Source: Microbacterium sp.
GTDB taxonomy: Bacteria > Actinomycetota > Actinomycetes > Actinomycetales > Microbacteriaceae
Direction: 5' to 3'
DNA: 64,000 bases
NCBI RefSeq assembly: GCF_031180975.1
Contig: NZ_JAPSLI010000002.1
Span: 297,599-361,598, forward strand
Part shown: positions 57,873 through 64,000 of the stretch, piece after piece
Layout of the letters: every line of letters starts with the position of its first letter
How positions within the stretch are numbered: position 1 is the first letter of the stretch
Notes under the pieces: model-generated
Told to the model about the DNA's origin: nothing
The model's input: only the letters and a program-made list of their open reading frames with translations
The model's database searches: none
Made by a program: the position numbers and the translations under genes

Positions 57873-58777
57873 TGCCGTGTCAGCTCCTCGGGCACGACGC
57901 CGAGCACGTCGACGACGTACGCGGTGGCATCCCCGCCATCACCCGGGACGACGGCGAGGAACTGCGAGCCGACCGTCGACTTCGCGATCCGCTCGCCGAC
58001 CTCCTTCGGCAGCGCCGACGCGTCGAGAACCATGCCGGACTCCCACGAGGATGCCGCAACGGTGCGATCCGACCAGTTCACCGCGGTGTAGTGGAACATC
58101 GGGCTGCCCTCGCCGACCTTCTCACCGTCTCCCTCGATCAGCGTCTGCACGACGGGCTTCGACGGCGCGTCTCCGTCCGGCACGATGATGCCGGGCCGGC
58201 CATCCGACGCGCGGACGACGGTCGGCAACCCGCTCGCGTCGTTGAACACATCACGGCCCTCCGCCTTGGGCAGCGCCGCGTAGCGGATGTCGAGGACGCC
58301 GATGACGCTGTCCTTCTCGCCCAGACCGACCTGCTCCGCCATGCCCTCGGCGAGCTCCTTCGCCGGGATGGACACGACGACGCGGCTCCCGGCCGTGGCG
58401 CACTTCAGCGCGTCGTCGACACCCGGCAGCTGCTCGGCGACCGACGCCGGGTTCCACAACGTGGTGCCCGCGTCGAGTGCGTCGCCGGATGCGCCGTTGA
58501 ACAGCGCGTAGGAGACGATGGCGTTCTGCTCGGACGACGTGATGGCGCGGCCCTCGCCGACGATGACGTCCGCGTACGCGGTGTCCTCGGTCCGCACCGG
58601 CGTGGACAGCTGCGCCTTCGGCTCGCCGAGGTCACCACTCACCTCCACGGACTTGGCGAGGCCCGCCGACGAGTCCCGCTCGCAGGACGCCCCGTCGAAG
58701 CTGGGGGCCGAGGAGCACCCGGTCAGCGCGAGGGCGGAGAGGGCGAGAGCGGCGAGGGCAGCGGTCGATTTACGCAC
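57869..58777 (-). CDS. FKBP-type peptidyl-prolyl isomerase lipoprotein
   Basis: A 302-residue secreted lipoprotein. The signal peptide ends at the lipobox LALTGC, making Cys21 the lipidated residue, a client for Lgt and Lnt. The mature part has two FKBP-like segments (DVIVGEGRAITSSEQNAIVS and QTLIEGDGEKVGEGSPMFHY), the second followed by the FKBP C-terminal half (GERIAKSTVGSQFLAVVP). The GTG at 58777 follows a TAGACT box by seven bases. In related genomes an FKBP gene often lies beside the Pup genes and pafB. Confidence 0.85.
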   Translation of the reverse strand: MRKSTAALAALALSALALTGCSSAPSFDGASCERDSSAGLAKSVEVSGDLGEPKAQLSTPVRTEDTAYADVIVGEGRAITSSEQNAIVSYALFNGASGDALDAGTTLWNPASVAEQLPGVDDALKCATAGSRVVVSIPAKELAEGMAEQVGLGEKDSVIGVLDIRYAALPKAEGRDVFNDASGLPTVVRASDGRPGIIVPDGDAPSKPVVQTLIEGDGEKVGEGSPMFHYTAVNWSDRTVAASSWESGMVLDASALPKEVGERIAKSTVGSQFLAVVPGDGGDATAYVVDVLGVVPEELTRQ

Positions 58778-58784
58778 GCGCCCC

Positions 58785-58790
58785 AGTCTA
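58785..58790 (-). promoter_or_regulatory. -10 box for the FKBP-pafB-pafC operon (leaderless type)
   Basis: Minus-strand TAGACT ends seven bases before the GTG at 58777. Its TAG is the stop codon of trmI. Confidence 0.5.
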
Positions 58791-59798
58791 TTGCGAAGGC
58801 TGCTCTGCCTGGCGCGACGCGGCCGCCCTGCGCGCGCCGTCGGCCGCCTTCTGCGCCTCCCGCACACGCTTGCGCAGGTTCTTGTCGGTGATCTCCCTGT
58901 CGCCGACCGCCCCGGGCGTCCACAGTTCCACGTCCTCGTCGCTGAAGCTCGATTTCGAGGCGCGGCGACGGACCTCTGGCGGGATCGCGCCCGGCGCGAG
59001 CCTGCGCGCGGTGAGCAGGAAGCCGGTGTGCGCGACCATGCGATGGTCGGGGCGCACGGCGAGTCCCTCCACGTGCCAGCCGCGCACCATCGTCTCGGAG
59101 GCGTCCGGTTCGGTGAACAGGCCGGTGCCGCGGATGTACTCGGCGACTCGGGAGAGCTGGGTGGCGGTGGCGATGTAGCAGATCACCACGCCGCCGGGCG
59201 TGAGCGCGTCGGCGACGGCATCCATGCACTCCCACGGTGCGAGCATGTCGAGCACGACGCGGTCCACGGTGCCCGGCGGGAACTGCACCGGCAGCTGCTC
59301 CGCGAGGTCGCCGACCACCACCTCCCAGGTGTCCGGCGCGCCGCCGAAGAACGTCTCGACGTTCGCCTTCGCGACATCGGCGAAGTCCTCCCGGCGTTCG
59401 AAGGACACCAGACGCCCGTCGTTCCCGATGGCGCGCAGCAGGGCGAGCGACAGCGCACCCGATCCGACGCCGGCCTCGACGACCGTCGCGCCGGGGAAGA
59501 TGTCGGCCTGCATCACGATCTGCGCGGCGTCCTTCGGGTAGACGATGGCGGCGCCGCGCGGCATCGACATCGCGAAGTCGCGCAGCAACGGGCGCAGTGC
59601 CAGGTAATCGTGTCCGGAGCTGTTGGTGACGACCGAGCCGTCGGGCTGGCCGATCAGGTCGCTGTGCCGCAGCACACCGTGGTGCGTGTGCAGTTCGCCG
59701 TCACTGCGGAGTGTGATGGTGTGCAGGCGACCCTTCGGGCCGGTGAGCTGCACGCGGTCCCCCTCGCGGAACGGCCCCGTCGGCCGGACGGCGCTCAT
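58788..59798 (-). CDS. trmI: tRNA (adenine58-N1)-methyltransferase TrmI
   Basis: Makes m1A58 in the T loop of tRNAs. The 336-residue protein has the N-terminal beta domain (FREGDRVQLTGPKGRLHTI), the SAM loop VVEAGVGSGALSLALLRAIG, and the DRVVLDMLAPWECMDAV catalytic region, then a charged tail of ~50 residues common in actinobacteria. The frame is open well upstream, but the ATG at 59798 overlaps the HAD stop (ATGA). In M. tuberculosis (Rv2118c) and many relatives the Pup-proteasome genes lie downstream; here only the FKBP gene follows. Confidence 0.94.
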   Translation of the reverse strand: MSAVRPTGPFREGDRVQLTGPKGRLHTITLRSDGELHTHHGVLRHSDLIGQPDGSVVTNSSGHDYLALRPLLRDFAMSMPRGAAIVYPKDAAQIVMQADIFPGATVVEAGVGSGALSLALLRAIGNDGRLVSFERREDFADVAKANVETFFGGAPDTWEVVVGDLAEQLPVQFPPGTVDRVVLDMLAPWECMDAVADALTPGGVVICYIATATQLSRVAEYIRGTGLFTEPDASETMVRGWHVEGLAVRPDHRMVAHTGFLLTARRLAPGAIPPEVRRRASKSSFSDEDVELWTPGAVGDREITDKNLRKRVREAQKAADGARRAAASRQAEQPSQ

Positions 59799-60472
59799 CG
59801 GGCGCCCTCCATGGCGAGGCGGGAATGCAGGTCGCGGATGTCCTGTGCCGTGCGGCGCTCGAGCGTCGGCCACAGTTCGTGCGCACCGGCCTCGTCCAGC
59901 GAGACGATGTGCGGCACGCCGAGGGTGACGGCGCCGGAGGATCGCCCTGCTGCGACGCCGGTCGGCGAGTCCTCGATGACGACCGCGTCGGCGATGTCGA
60001 TGCCGAGCAGCTCCGCGGCGGTGAGGTAGGGCTCGGGATGCGGTTTGGGCAGCGTGACGTCGTCGCCGGCGATCACGAGGTCGAAGGCCTCGAAGTCGAT
60101 CAGATTGACGACTTCCAGCGCCATCCGCCGCAACGACATGGTCACCAGGGCGGTGGGGATGCCGTTCGCGCGGAGATCCGCCAGCAGTGCCCTGGCGCCG
60201 GGGCGGAACGGGACGCCGCGGGTGCGGAGAGCCTCGGCGACGCGATCGGTGAGCGTCTGCACGATCGCCTCTGGAGCCATGTCGACCCCGGCCGACTGCA
60301 GCACGATGGCGCTGTCCATCAGGCCATTGCCGACCAGCTGCATGGCCTCCGCGTGGGTCCATCGCCCGCCGAAGGACTCGACGAGCTCGGTCTCGGCCGC
60401 CATCCAGTACGGCTCGGTGTCGACGAGTGTTCCGTCCATGTCCCACAGGACTGCGCTGGGCTTGCTGCTCAC
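59795..60472 (-). CDS. HAD-superfamily phosphatase (beta-phosphoglucomutase-like)
   Basis: A 225-residue HAD hydrolase of the class I-capped type. The nucleophile and general acid are D11 and D13 in LWDMDGTLVDTEP; the Thr/Ser of motif II is in TALVTMSLRR, motif III is LPKPHPEPY and motif IV is VVIEDSPTGVAAG. Substrate not predictable (sugar phosphates or nucleotides). The GTG start follows a TAGGCT box by six bases. It is co-translated with trmI (ATGA). Confidence 0.88.
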   Translation of the reverse strand: MSSKPSAVLWDMDGTLVDTEPYWMAAETELVESFGGRWTHAEAMQLVGNGLMDSAIVLQSAGVDMAPEAIVQTLTDRVAEALRTRGVPFRPGARALLADLRANGIPTALVTMSLRRMALEVVNLIDFEAFDLVIAGDDVTLPKPHPEPYLTAAELLGIDIADAVVIEDSPTGVAAGRSSGAVTLGVPHIVSLDEAGAHELWPTLERRTAQDIRDLHSRLAMEGAR

Positions 60473-60478
60473 CGAACC

Positions 60479-60484
60479 AGCCTA
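60479..60484 (-). promoter_or_regulatory. -10 box for the HAD-trmI operon (leaderless type)
   Basis: Minus-strand TAGGCT ends six bases before the GTG at 60472. Confidence 0.5.
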
Positions 60485-60517
60485 GCCGCAGGCCGCCCGC
60501 CGGCCTGCCCGGGCGAC

Positions 60518-60523
60518 TAGCCT
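60518..60523 (+). promoter_or_regulatory. -10 box for the PAC2 gene
   Basis: TAGCCT; a start near 60530 gives a ~35-base leader ending in AAGGAGA, the PAC2 ribosome-binding site. It is back to back with the HAD promoter, 33 bases apart. Confidence 0.45.
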
Positions 60524-60564
60524 GGAGTGATCCCCCGGCGGGGCATAGACAGGAAGGAGAGCGG

Positions 60565-61410
60565 GTGGACGTTCTCGGGTCACGTATCGTGGTCGCCGCC
60601 TTCGACGGTTGGAACGACGCCGGCGAGGCCGCCAGCGGCGCCATCGCGCAGCTTCGCGACTCCGCCGACTACGAGCTCGTGCACTCCGTCGACCCCGAGC
60701 TCTACTTCGACTACCAGTACACGCGCCCCTCGACGCGGATGGATGCGTCCGGACGTCGTGAACTGCGCTGGCCGGAGGCGTCGCTGTGGCGCCCGCGGTT
60801 GGAGCAGGAGGACGGCACCGAACTGTGGCTGCTGACCGGGTCGGAGCCCGCGCGCGCCTGGCAGGCGTTCGCCGGGGAGTTCATCGACGTGGCACTGCGC
60901 GACGACGTGACCGGCTTCATCACCCTCGGTGCGATGCTGTCCGATGTGCCGCACACGCGTCCCATCTCGGTGTTCGCGTCGAGTCAGAACGAGGCCGTGC
61001 GCGAGACGCATGGTCTCGAGAAGTCCACGTACGAGGGTCCGGTCGGGATCCTCAGCGTGTTCGAGCACTTCGCCGAGATCGCCGGCATCCCCGCTGCCAG
61101 CCTGTGGGCGAGCGTGCCGCACTATGTCGCCACCGCCGCGCCGTCGCCGAAGGCGACGCTGGCGCTGCTGGACCGGCTGGAGGAGCTCACCGGTTTCGGC
61201 CCCGCTCGCGAACATCTGCGCACCGAAGCGGCCGCCTGGGAGGCGTCGATCGATGCGGCGGCGGCGGAGGACGAGGAGATGACGGAATACATCCGCCAGC
61301 TCGAGCGCACCCGTGACACCTGGGACTCCCCCGACGCCTCGGGCGACGCCATCGCCCAGGCGTTCGAGCGCTATCTCCGTCGCCGCGGCGACGGATTCGA
61401 CAAGCGCTGA
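60565..61410 (+). CDS. PAC2 family protein
   Basis: A 281-residue protein of the family named for the eukaryotic proteasome assembly chaperone PAC2, common in actinobacteria but of unknown bacterial function. Visible marks are the N-terminal VVAAFDGWNDAGEAASGA, YFDYQYTRPSTR, and TYEGPVGILSVFEHFAEI with IPAASLWASVPHYVATA. A mostly helical C-terminus follows. Mycobacterial Rv2125 is the likely counterpart. The GTG is fixed by AAGGAGA four bases upstream. Confidence 0.86.
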   Translation: MDVLGSRIVVAAFDGWNDAGEAASGAIAQLRDSADYELVHSVDPELYFDYQYTRPSTRMDASGRRELRWPEASLWRPRLEQEDGTELWLLTGSEPARAWQAFAGEFIDVALRDDVTGFITLGAMLSDVPHTRPISVFASSQNEAVRETHGLEKSTYEGPVGILSVFEHFAEIAGIPAASLWASVPHYVATAAPSPKATLALLDRLEELTGFGPAREHLRTEAAAWEASIDAAAAEDEEMTEYIRQLERTRDTWDSPDASGDAIAQAFERYLRRRGDGFDKR

Positions 61411-61440
61411 GCCGGACGAAGGGCGCAGGGCGGTCGGCAC

Positions 61441-62271
61441 TCAGCTGGCGGGGATGACCCCCGTGCCGAGCAGCACCAGCAGCACGACCCCGAGCAGCAC
61501 GCGGTAGATCACGAACGGCAGGAAGCTGCGCTTGGAGATCCAGTTCATGAAGAACGCGATCACGCCGAGCGCCACGACGAACGCGAGACCGGTGGCGGCG
61601 AAGGTCTCGCCGAGGCCGAAGTGCTGGTTGGGGTCGTCCCAGTGCTTGAACAGCTGGAAGAAGCCGCTGCCGAACACGGCGGGGATCGCGAGCAGAAAGG
61701 CGTACCGGGCGGCGGCGGCCCGCTCGTAGCCGAGGAAGAGTCCGATGGTGATCGTGCCGCCGGAGCGGGATACACCGGGGACCAGCGCGAGCGCCTGCGC
61801 GAATCCGAATGCGACACCATGCGGATAGGTGAGGTCGCTGAGCTTGCGGCGCTTCGCCCCGACGTAGTCGGCGATGCCGAGCAGCAGGCCGAAGCCGATC
61901 AGCATGATCGCGACCAGCCAGAGCGAGCGCAGCACGGTCTCGATCTTCTCCTGGAACACCAGGCCGAGCACCACGATCGGGATGCTGCCGATGATGATCA
62001 GCCAGCCCATCCGCGCATCGGGATCATTGCGAGGCGCCTTGCCCGTGAGCGAGCGGAACCACTGCCCGATGATCCGCACGATGTCGCGCCAGAAGAACAC
62101 CACCACGGCGGTCTCGGTGCCGATCTGGGTGATGGCCGTGAACGCCGCCCCAGGGTCCTCCCCGGACGGCAGGAAGGTGCCGAGGATGCGCAGGTGTGCG
62201 CTGGACGAGATGGGGAGGAACTCGGTGAGTCCCTGGACGATGCCGAGGATGAGGGCTTCGAGCAGGTGCAT
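61441..62271 (-). CDS. uppP: Undecaprenyl-diphosphatase (BacA type)
   Basis: Recycles the undecaprenyl carrier for cell-wall synthesis; its activity gives low-level bacitracin resistance. The 276-residue membrane protein has about eight helices and both active-site motifs, [14 protein letters not shown] and [13 protein letters not shown]. The ATG at 62271 gives the [14 protein letters not shown] family N-terminus; the longer ORF start is not supported. No clear ribosome-binding site (AGAAAGCG only). It ends 30 bases from the PAC2 stop. Confidence 0.95.
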   Translation of the reverse strand: MHLLEALILGIVQGLTEFLPISSSAHLRILGTFLPSGEDPGAAFTAITQIGTETAVVVFFWRDIVRIIGQWFRSLTGKAPRNDPDARMGWLIIIGSIPIVVLGLVFQEKIETVLRSLWLVAIMLIGFGLLLGIADYVGAKRRKLSDLTYPHGVAFGFAQALALVPGVSRSGGTITIGLFLGYERAAAARYAFLLAIPAVFGSGFFQLFKHWDDPNQHFGLGETFAATGLAFVVALGVIAFFMNWISKRSFLPFVIYRVLLGVVLLVLLGTGVIPAS

Positions 62272-62329
62272 ACGTCGCTTTCTGAGCTGGGCTGGGGTTC
62301 TTCGTCGTGCGCCGGCGTGCGGATGCCGG

Positions 62330-63625
62330 TCAGCAGGTGCGCAGGAGGTCGGCGAGCACGCGCTGGCCGAAGACAAGCGAGTCTACGGGCACCCGCTCAT
62401 CGACCCCGTGGAACATCCCGGTGAAGTCGAGGTCGGCCGGGAGCCGGAGAGGCGCGAAGCCGTAGCCGGTGATGCCGATCGAGGCGAGCGCCTTGTTGTC
62501 GGTACCGGCGCCGAGCAGGTACGGGATCACGGGGACTCCGGGGTCGTGGCGTCCGAGCGCCGCGACCATGGCATCCACCAGCGACCCTTCGAACGGCGTC
62601 TCCATGCCGATGTCGCGCACCACCGTCTGGATCTCGACGTCGTCGCCGACGATGCGCTGCAGCTCGGCGAGGACGTCGTCCTCGGTGCCGGGGATCACGC
62701 GCACGTCGATGAGCGCCTCTGCCGTCTCAGGGATGACGTTGTGCTTGTAGCCGGCGGTCAGCGCGGTCGGGTTGGTGGTGGTGCGGAACGTGGAGCGCAG
62801 GAAGGCTTCCGCGGGTCCCGCCGCCGCCGCGAGGGCGTCGGGGTCGTCGACGGAGCGTCCGGTGAGCGCGCTCAGCCCGTCGAGCAGCGCGCGCGTGGTC
62901 GGCGTCAGCCGGATCGGCCAGCGTGTTCGCCCCACAGCGGCGACCGCCTCGGCGAGGCGTGTGACCGCATTGTCGTCGTGGAAGCGGCTGCCGTGGCCGG
63001 CGCGCCCCTTGGCAACCAGGCGCAGCCACATCAGCGCCTTCTCACCGACCTGGAGCAGGTACGCACGTCGCTCGTCGACGGTGATGGAGTATCCGCCGAC
63101 CTCGCTGATCGCCTCCTTCGCGCCCCGAAACCAGTCGCGTCTTTCCTTGACGACGAGCGCTGACCCCTCGACTCCGCCGTTCTCCTCGTCGGCGAAGAAC
63201 ACCAGGATCAGATCGCGTTCCGGCCGTTCGCCGGCACGGAGCATCTCGGCGACGGCGGTGAGGATCATCGCGTTCATGTTCTTCATGTCCACGGCGCCGC
63301 GCCCCCACAGCATCCCGTCGCGCACGACACCGGCGAACGGGTCGACGCTCCAGTCGTCGGCCATGGCGGGGACGACGTCGAGGTGGCCGTGCACGACCAG
63401 CGCGGGACGGCTCGCGTCGCGTCCCGGCACGCGCGCCATCACGTTCGTGCGGCGAGGAATTGGCTCGTAGTACTCGGGCGTCAGCCCAAGCCGTTCCAGG
63501 TAGGCGCCGACGTACTCGGCCGCCTCTCTTTCGCCGTTCGCCCTGCCCCCGCCCCAGTTGGACGTATCGATGCGGATGAGGTCGCGGGCGATCTCGACGA
63601 CCTCGGGCAGTGACGGTTCGGACAT
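62330..63625 (-). CDS. M20/M25/M40 family metallopeptidase
   Basis: A 431-residue zinc peptidase of the ArgE/DapE/CPG2 group. Zinc ligands and catalytic residues are H81 ([10 protein letters not shown]), D113 (GRGAVDMKN), E147/E148 (FADEENGG) and a late His ([12 protein letters not shown]), with a dimerisation domain between. It removes an acyl or amino-acid group, but the substrate is unknown. Related actinobacteria also have it next to uppP. The ATG follows a TAGCCT box by six bases. Confidence 0.91.
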   Translation of the reverse strand: MSEPSLPEVVEIARDLIRIDTSNWGGGRANGEREAAEYVGAYLERLGLTPEYYEPIPRRTNVMARVPGRDASRPALVVHGHLDVVPAMADDWSVDPFAGVVRDGMLWGRGAVDMKNMNAMILTAVAEMLRAGERPERDLILVFFADEENGGVEGSALVVKERRDWFRGAKEAISEVGGYSITVDERRAYLLQVGEKALMWLRLVAKGRAGHGSRFHDDNAVTRLAEAVAAVGRTRWPIRLTPTTRALLDGLSALTGRSVDDPDALAAAAGPAEAFLRSTFRTTTNPTALTAGYKHNVIPETAEALIDVRVIPGTEDDVLAELQRIVGDDVEIQTVVRDIGMETPFEGSLVDAMVAALGRHDPGVPVIPYLLGAGTDNKALASIGITGYGFAPLRLPADLDFTGMFHGVDERVPVDSLVFGQRVLADLLRTC

Positions 63626-63631
63626 GCCCTC

Positions 63632-63637
63632 AGGCTA
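63632..63637 (-). promoter_or_regulatory. -10 box for the M20 peptidase gene (leaderless type)
   Basis: Minus-strand TAGCCT ends six bases before the ATG at 63625. Confidence 0.5.
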
Positions 63638-63696
63638 TCGAAGCCCGATGGCGCGCCCGGGTGCGCTGCCGGTTCGTCCCACCCAGGGGAACGTGC

Positions 63697-63702
63697 TAAT
63701 GT
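63697..63702 (+). promoter_or_regulatory. -10 box for tRNA-Leu(GAG)
   Basis: TAATGT lies 27 bases upstream of the tRNA 5' end, so the precursor would carry a ~20-base 5' leader. Confidence 0.45.
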
Positions 63703-63729
63703 CGTTCTTCGGTCGGCAACGACTGAAAT

Positions 63730-63814
63730 GCGCGGGTGGCGGAATAGGTAGACGCGCTAGCTTGAGGTGCTAGTGCCCGCATAGGGCGTGGGGGTTCAAG
63801 TCCCCCCTCGCGCA
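63730..63814 (+). tRNA. tRNA-Leu, anticodon GAG
   Basis: An 85-base cloverleaf: acceptor stem GCGCGGG/CTCGCGC (one G-U pair) with discriminator A, anticodon stem CTAGC/GCTAG around loop TTGAGGT (anticodon GAG, reads CUC/CUU), a long variable arm (TGCCCGCATAGGGCG) and T arm GGGGGTTCAAGTCCCCC. CCA is not encoded. CUC is a favoured leucine codon in this genome, so it should be highly used. Confidence 0.97.
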
Positions 63815-63817
63815 CAG

Positions 63818-63860
63818 AACGAACAAGACCCGGGTCCATCGGACCCGGGTCTTGTTCGTT
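63818..63860 (+). terminator. Strong hairpin terminator after tRNA-Leu(GAG)
   Basis: A perfect 20-bp stem with a 3-base loop starts four bases after the tRNA; a short T-rich patch follows. Confidence 0.85.
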
Positions 63861-63863
63861 TGT

Positions 63864-63885
63864 GGGTTATCGGCGGGTTATCGGC
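63864..63885. repeat. Two tandem 11-base repeats near a tRNA 3' end
   Basis: GGGTTATCGGC occurs twice back to back. It sits just after the tRNA-Leu terminator, a common place for site-specific integration; no integrase is in view, so an attachment-site role is only a possibility. Confidence 0.4.
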
Positions 63886-63911
63886 AAGAAAGTGTGGACG
63901 GGTCGGGCGTG

Positions 63912-64000
63912 TCATGATCGTCCTGCCCACCCGGTTCTGAGCCAGAGGCCCTCGCCGGCGTCGAGTCCGGTGTCGTAGAGTGCGGGCCCGACGCGCTCTT
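63912..64000 (-). CDS. 3' end of a gene of unknown function, cut by the window edge
   Basis: The last 28 codons (ERVGPALYDTGLDAGEGLW, then LRTGWAGRS and TGA) have the GC-rich third positions and composition of real coding sequence here. No family can be named from so little. Confidence 0.35.
   Translation of the reverse strand, partial: ERVGPALYDTGLDAGEGLWLRTGWAGRS

Overview
The window is a chromosomal segment from a high-GC Gram-positive bacterium, most likely a Microbacterium or a close relative in the Microbacteriaceae. The evidence is the G+C content (about 70% by eye), frequent GTG starts, start/stop overlaps of the GTGA and ATGA type, actinobacterial marker genes (RbpA, PafB/PafC, HelY, PdtaR, an HGxxPAAW protein, an mIHF-like domain) and gene order matching that lineage. 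It is almost all core genome: no prophage, transposase, integrase or CRISPR array was seen.

Layout. 1-6.3 kb: the end of a pyrimidine operon (carB tail, pyrF) runs into gmk (fused to an mIHF-like domain), rpoZ, metK, priA and fmt. 6.3-15.4 kb: rsmB and rpe, then a tightly coupled amino-acid block, hisE-hisG-hisF-hisI, a Trp-associated membrane protein, an HGxxPAAW protein, trpC-trpB-trpA, then lgt. 15.5-23.0 kb: gltB-gltD (glutamate synthase) and pyk, closed by a strong hairpin. 23-32 kb: two alpha/beta hydrolases, a coiled-coil protein, tRNA-Leu(CAA), pdtaR, a GNAT acetyltransferase, a thioesterase, polA, a DUF885 metallopeptidase and an LLM flavin oxidoreductase. 32.8-43.2 kb is the accessory part: an SGNH hydrolase, a YczE-type membrane protein, a SUMF1-fold protein, GNAT and VOC proteins, an MFS transporter, an unusual DinB polymerase, a PAP2-lipid kinase fusion, a DJ-1/PfpI protein, two broken genes and a REP-like repeat array. 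43.2-47 kb: an AraC regulator, a VOC protein and a UvrA-like ABC protein in one operon, then an HdeD-like membrane protein. 47-52 kb: an SDR, NfeD plus SPFH membrane proteins, GDPD, rbpA and lnt. 52.3-63.6 kb: helY, tatC, tatA, pafC, pafB, an FKBP-type lipoprotein, trmI, a HAD phosphatase, a PAC2 protein, uppP and an M20 peptidase, in an order resembling the M. tuberculosis Rv2136c to Rv2050 region. The window ends with tRNA-Leu(GAG).

How the genes work together. The first 23 kb is central anabolism: UMP and GDP synthesis, SAM, initiator-tRNA formylation, His and Trp synthesis, ammonia assimilation and the last step of glycolysis. lgt and lnt, 36 kb apart, are the first and last steps of lipoprotein maturation. 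PafB/PafC, PolA, the DinB-like enzyme, the UvrA-like protein and HelY relate to DNA damage or nucleic-acid maintenance.

Three things stand out. (1) Genes expected from related actinobacteria are missing at otherwise intact junctions: coaBC between rpoZ and metK, trpE between hisI and the Trp membrane protein, and the whole Pup/proteasome set between trmI and pafB. (2) At about 17 genes a TANNNT-like (or CAGGAT) -10 box ends 5-7 bases before the start codon, pointing to widespread leaderless transcription; at several junctions the stop codon of the upstream gene is part of the next promoter. (3) The DinB-like polymerase has isoleucine at the steric-gate position, which predicts ribonucleotide use. 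All calls come from reading the sequence; no database search was possible.
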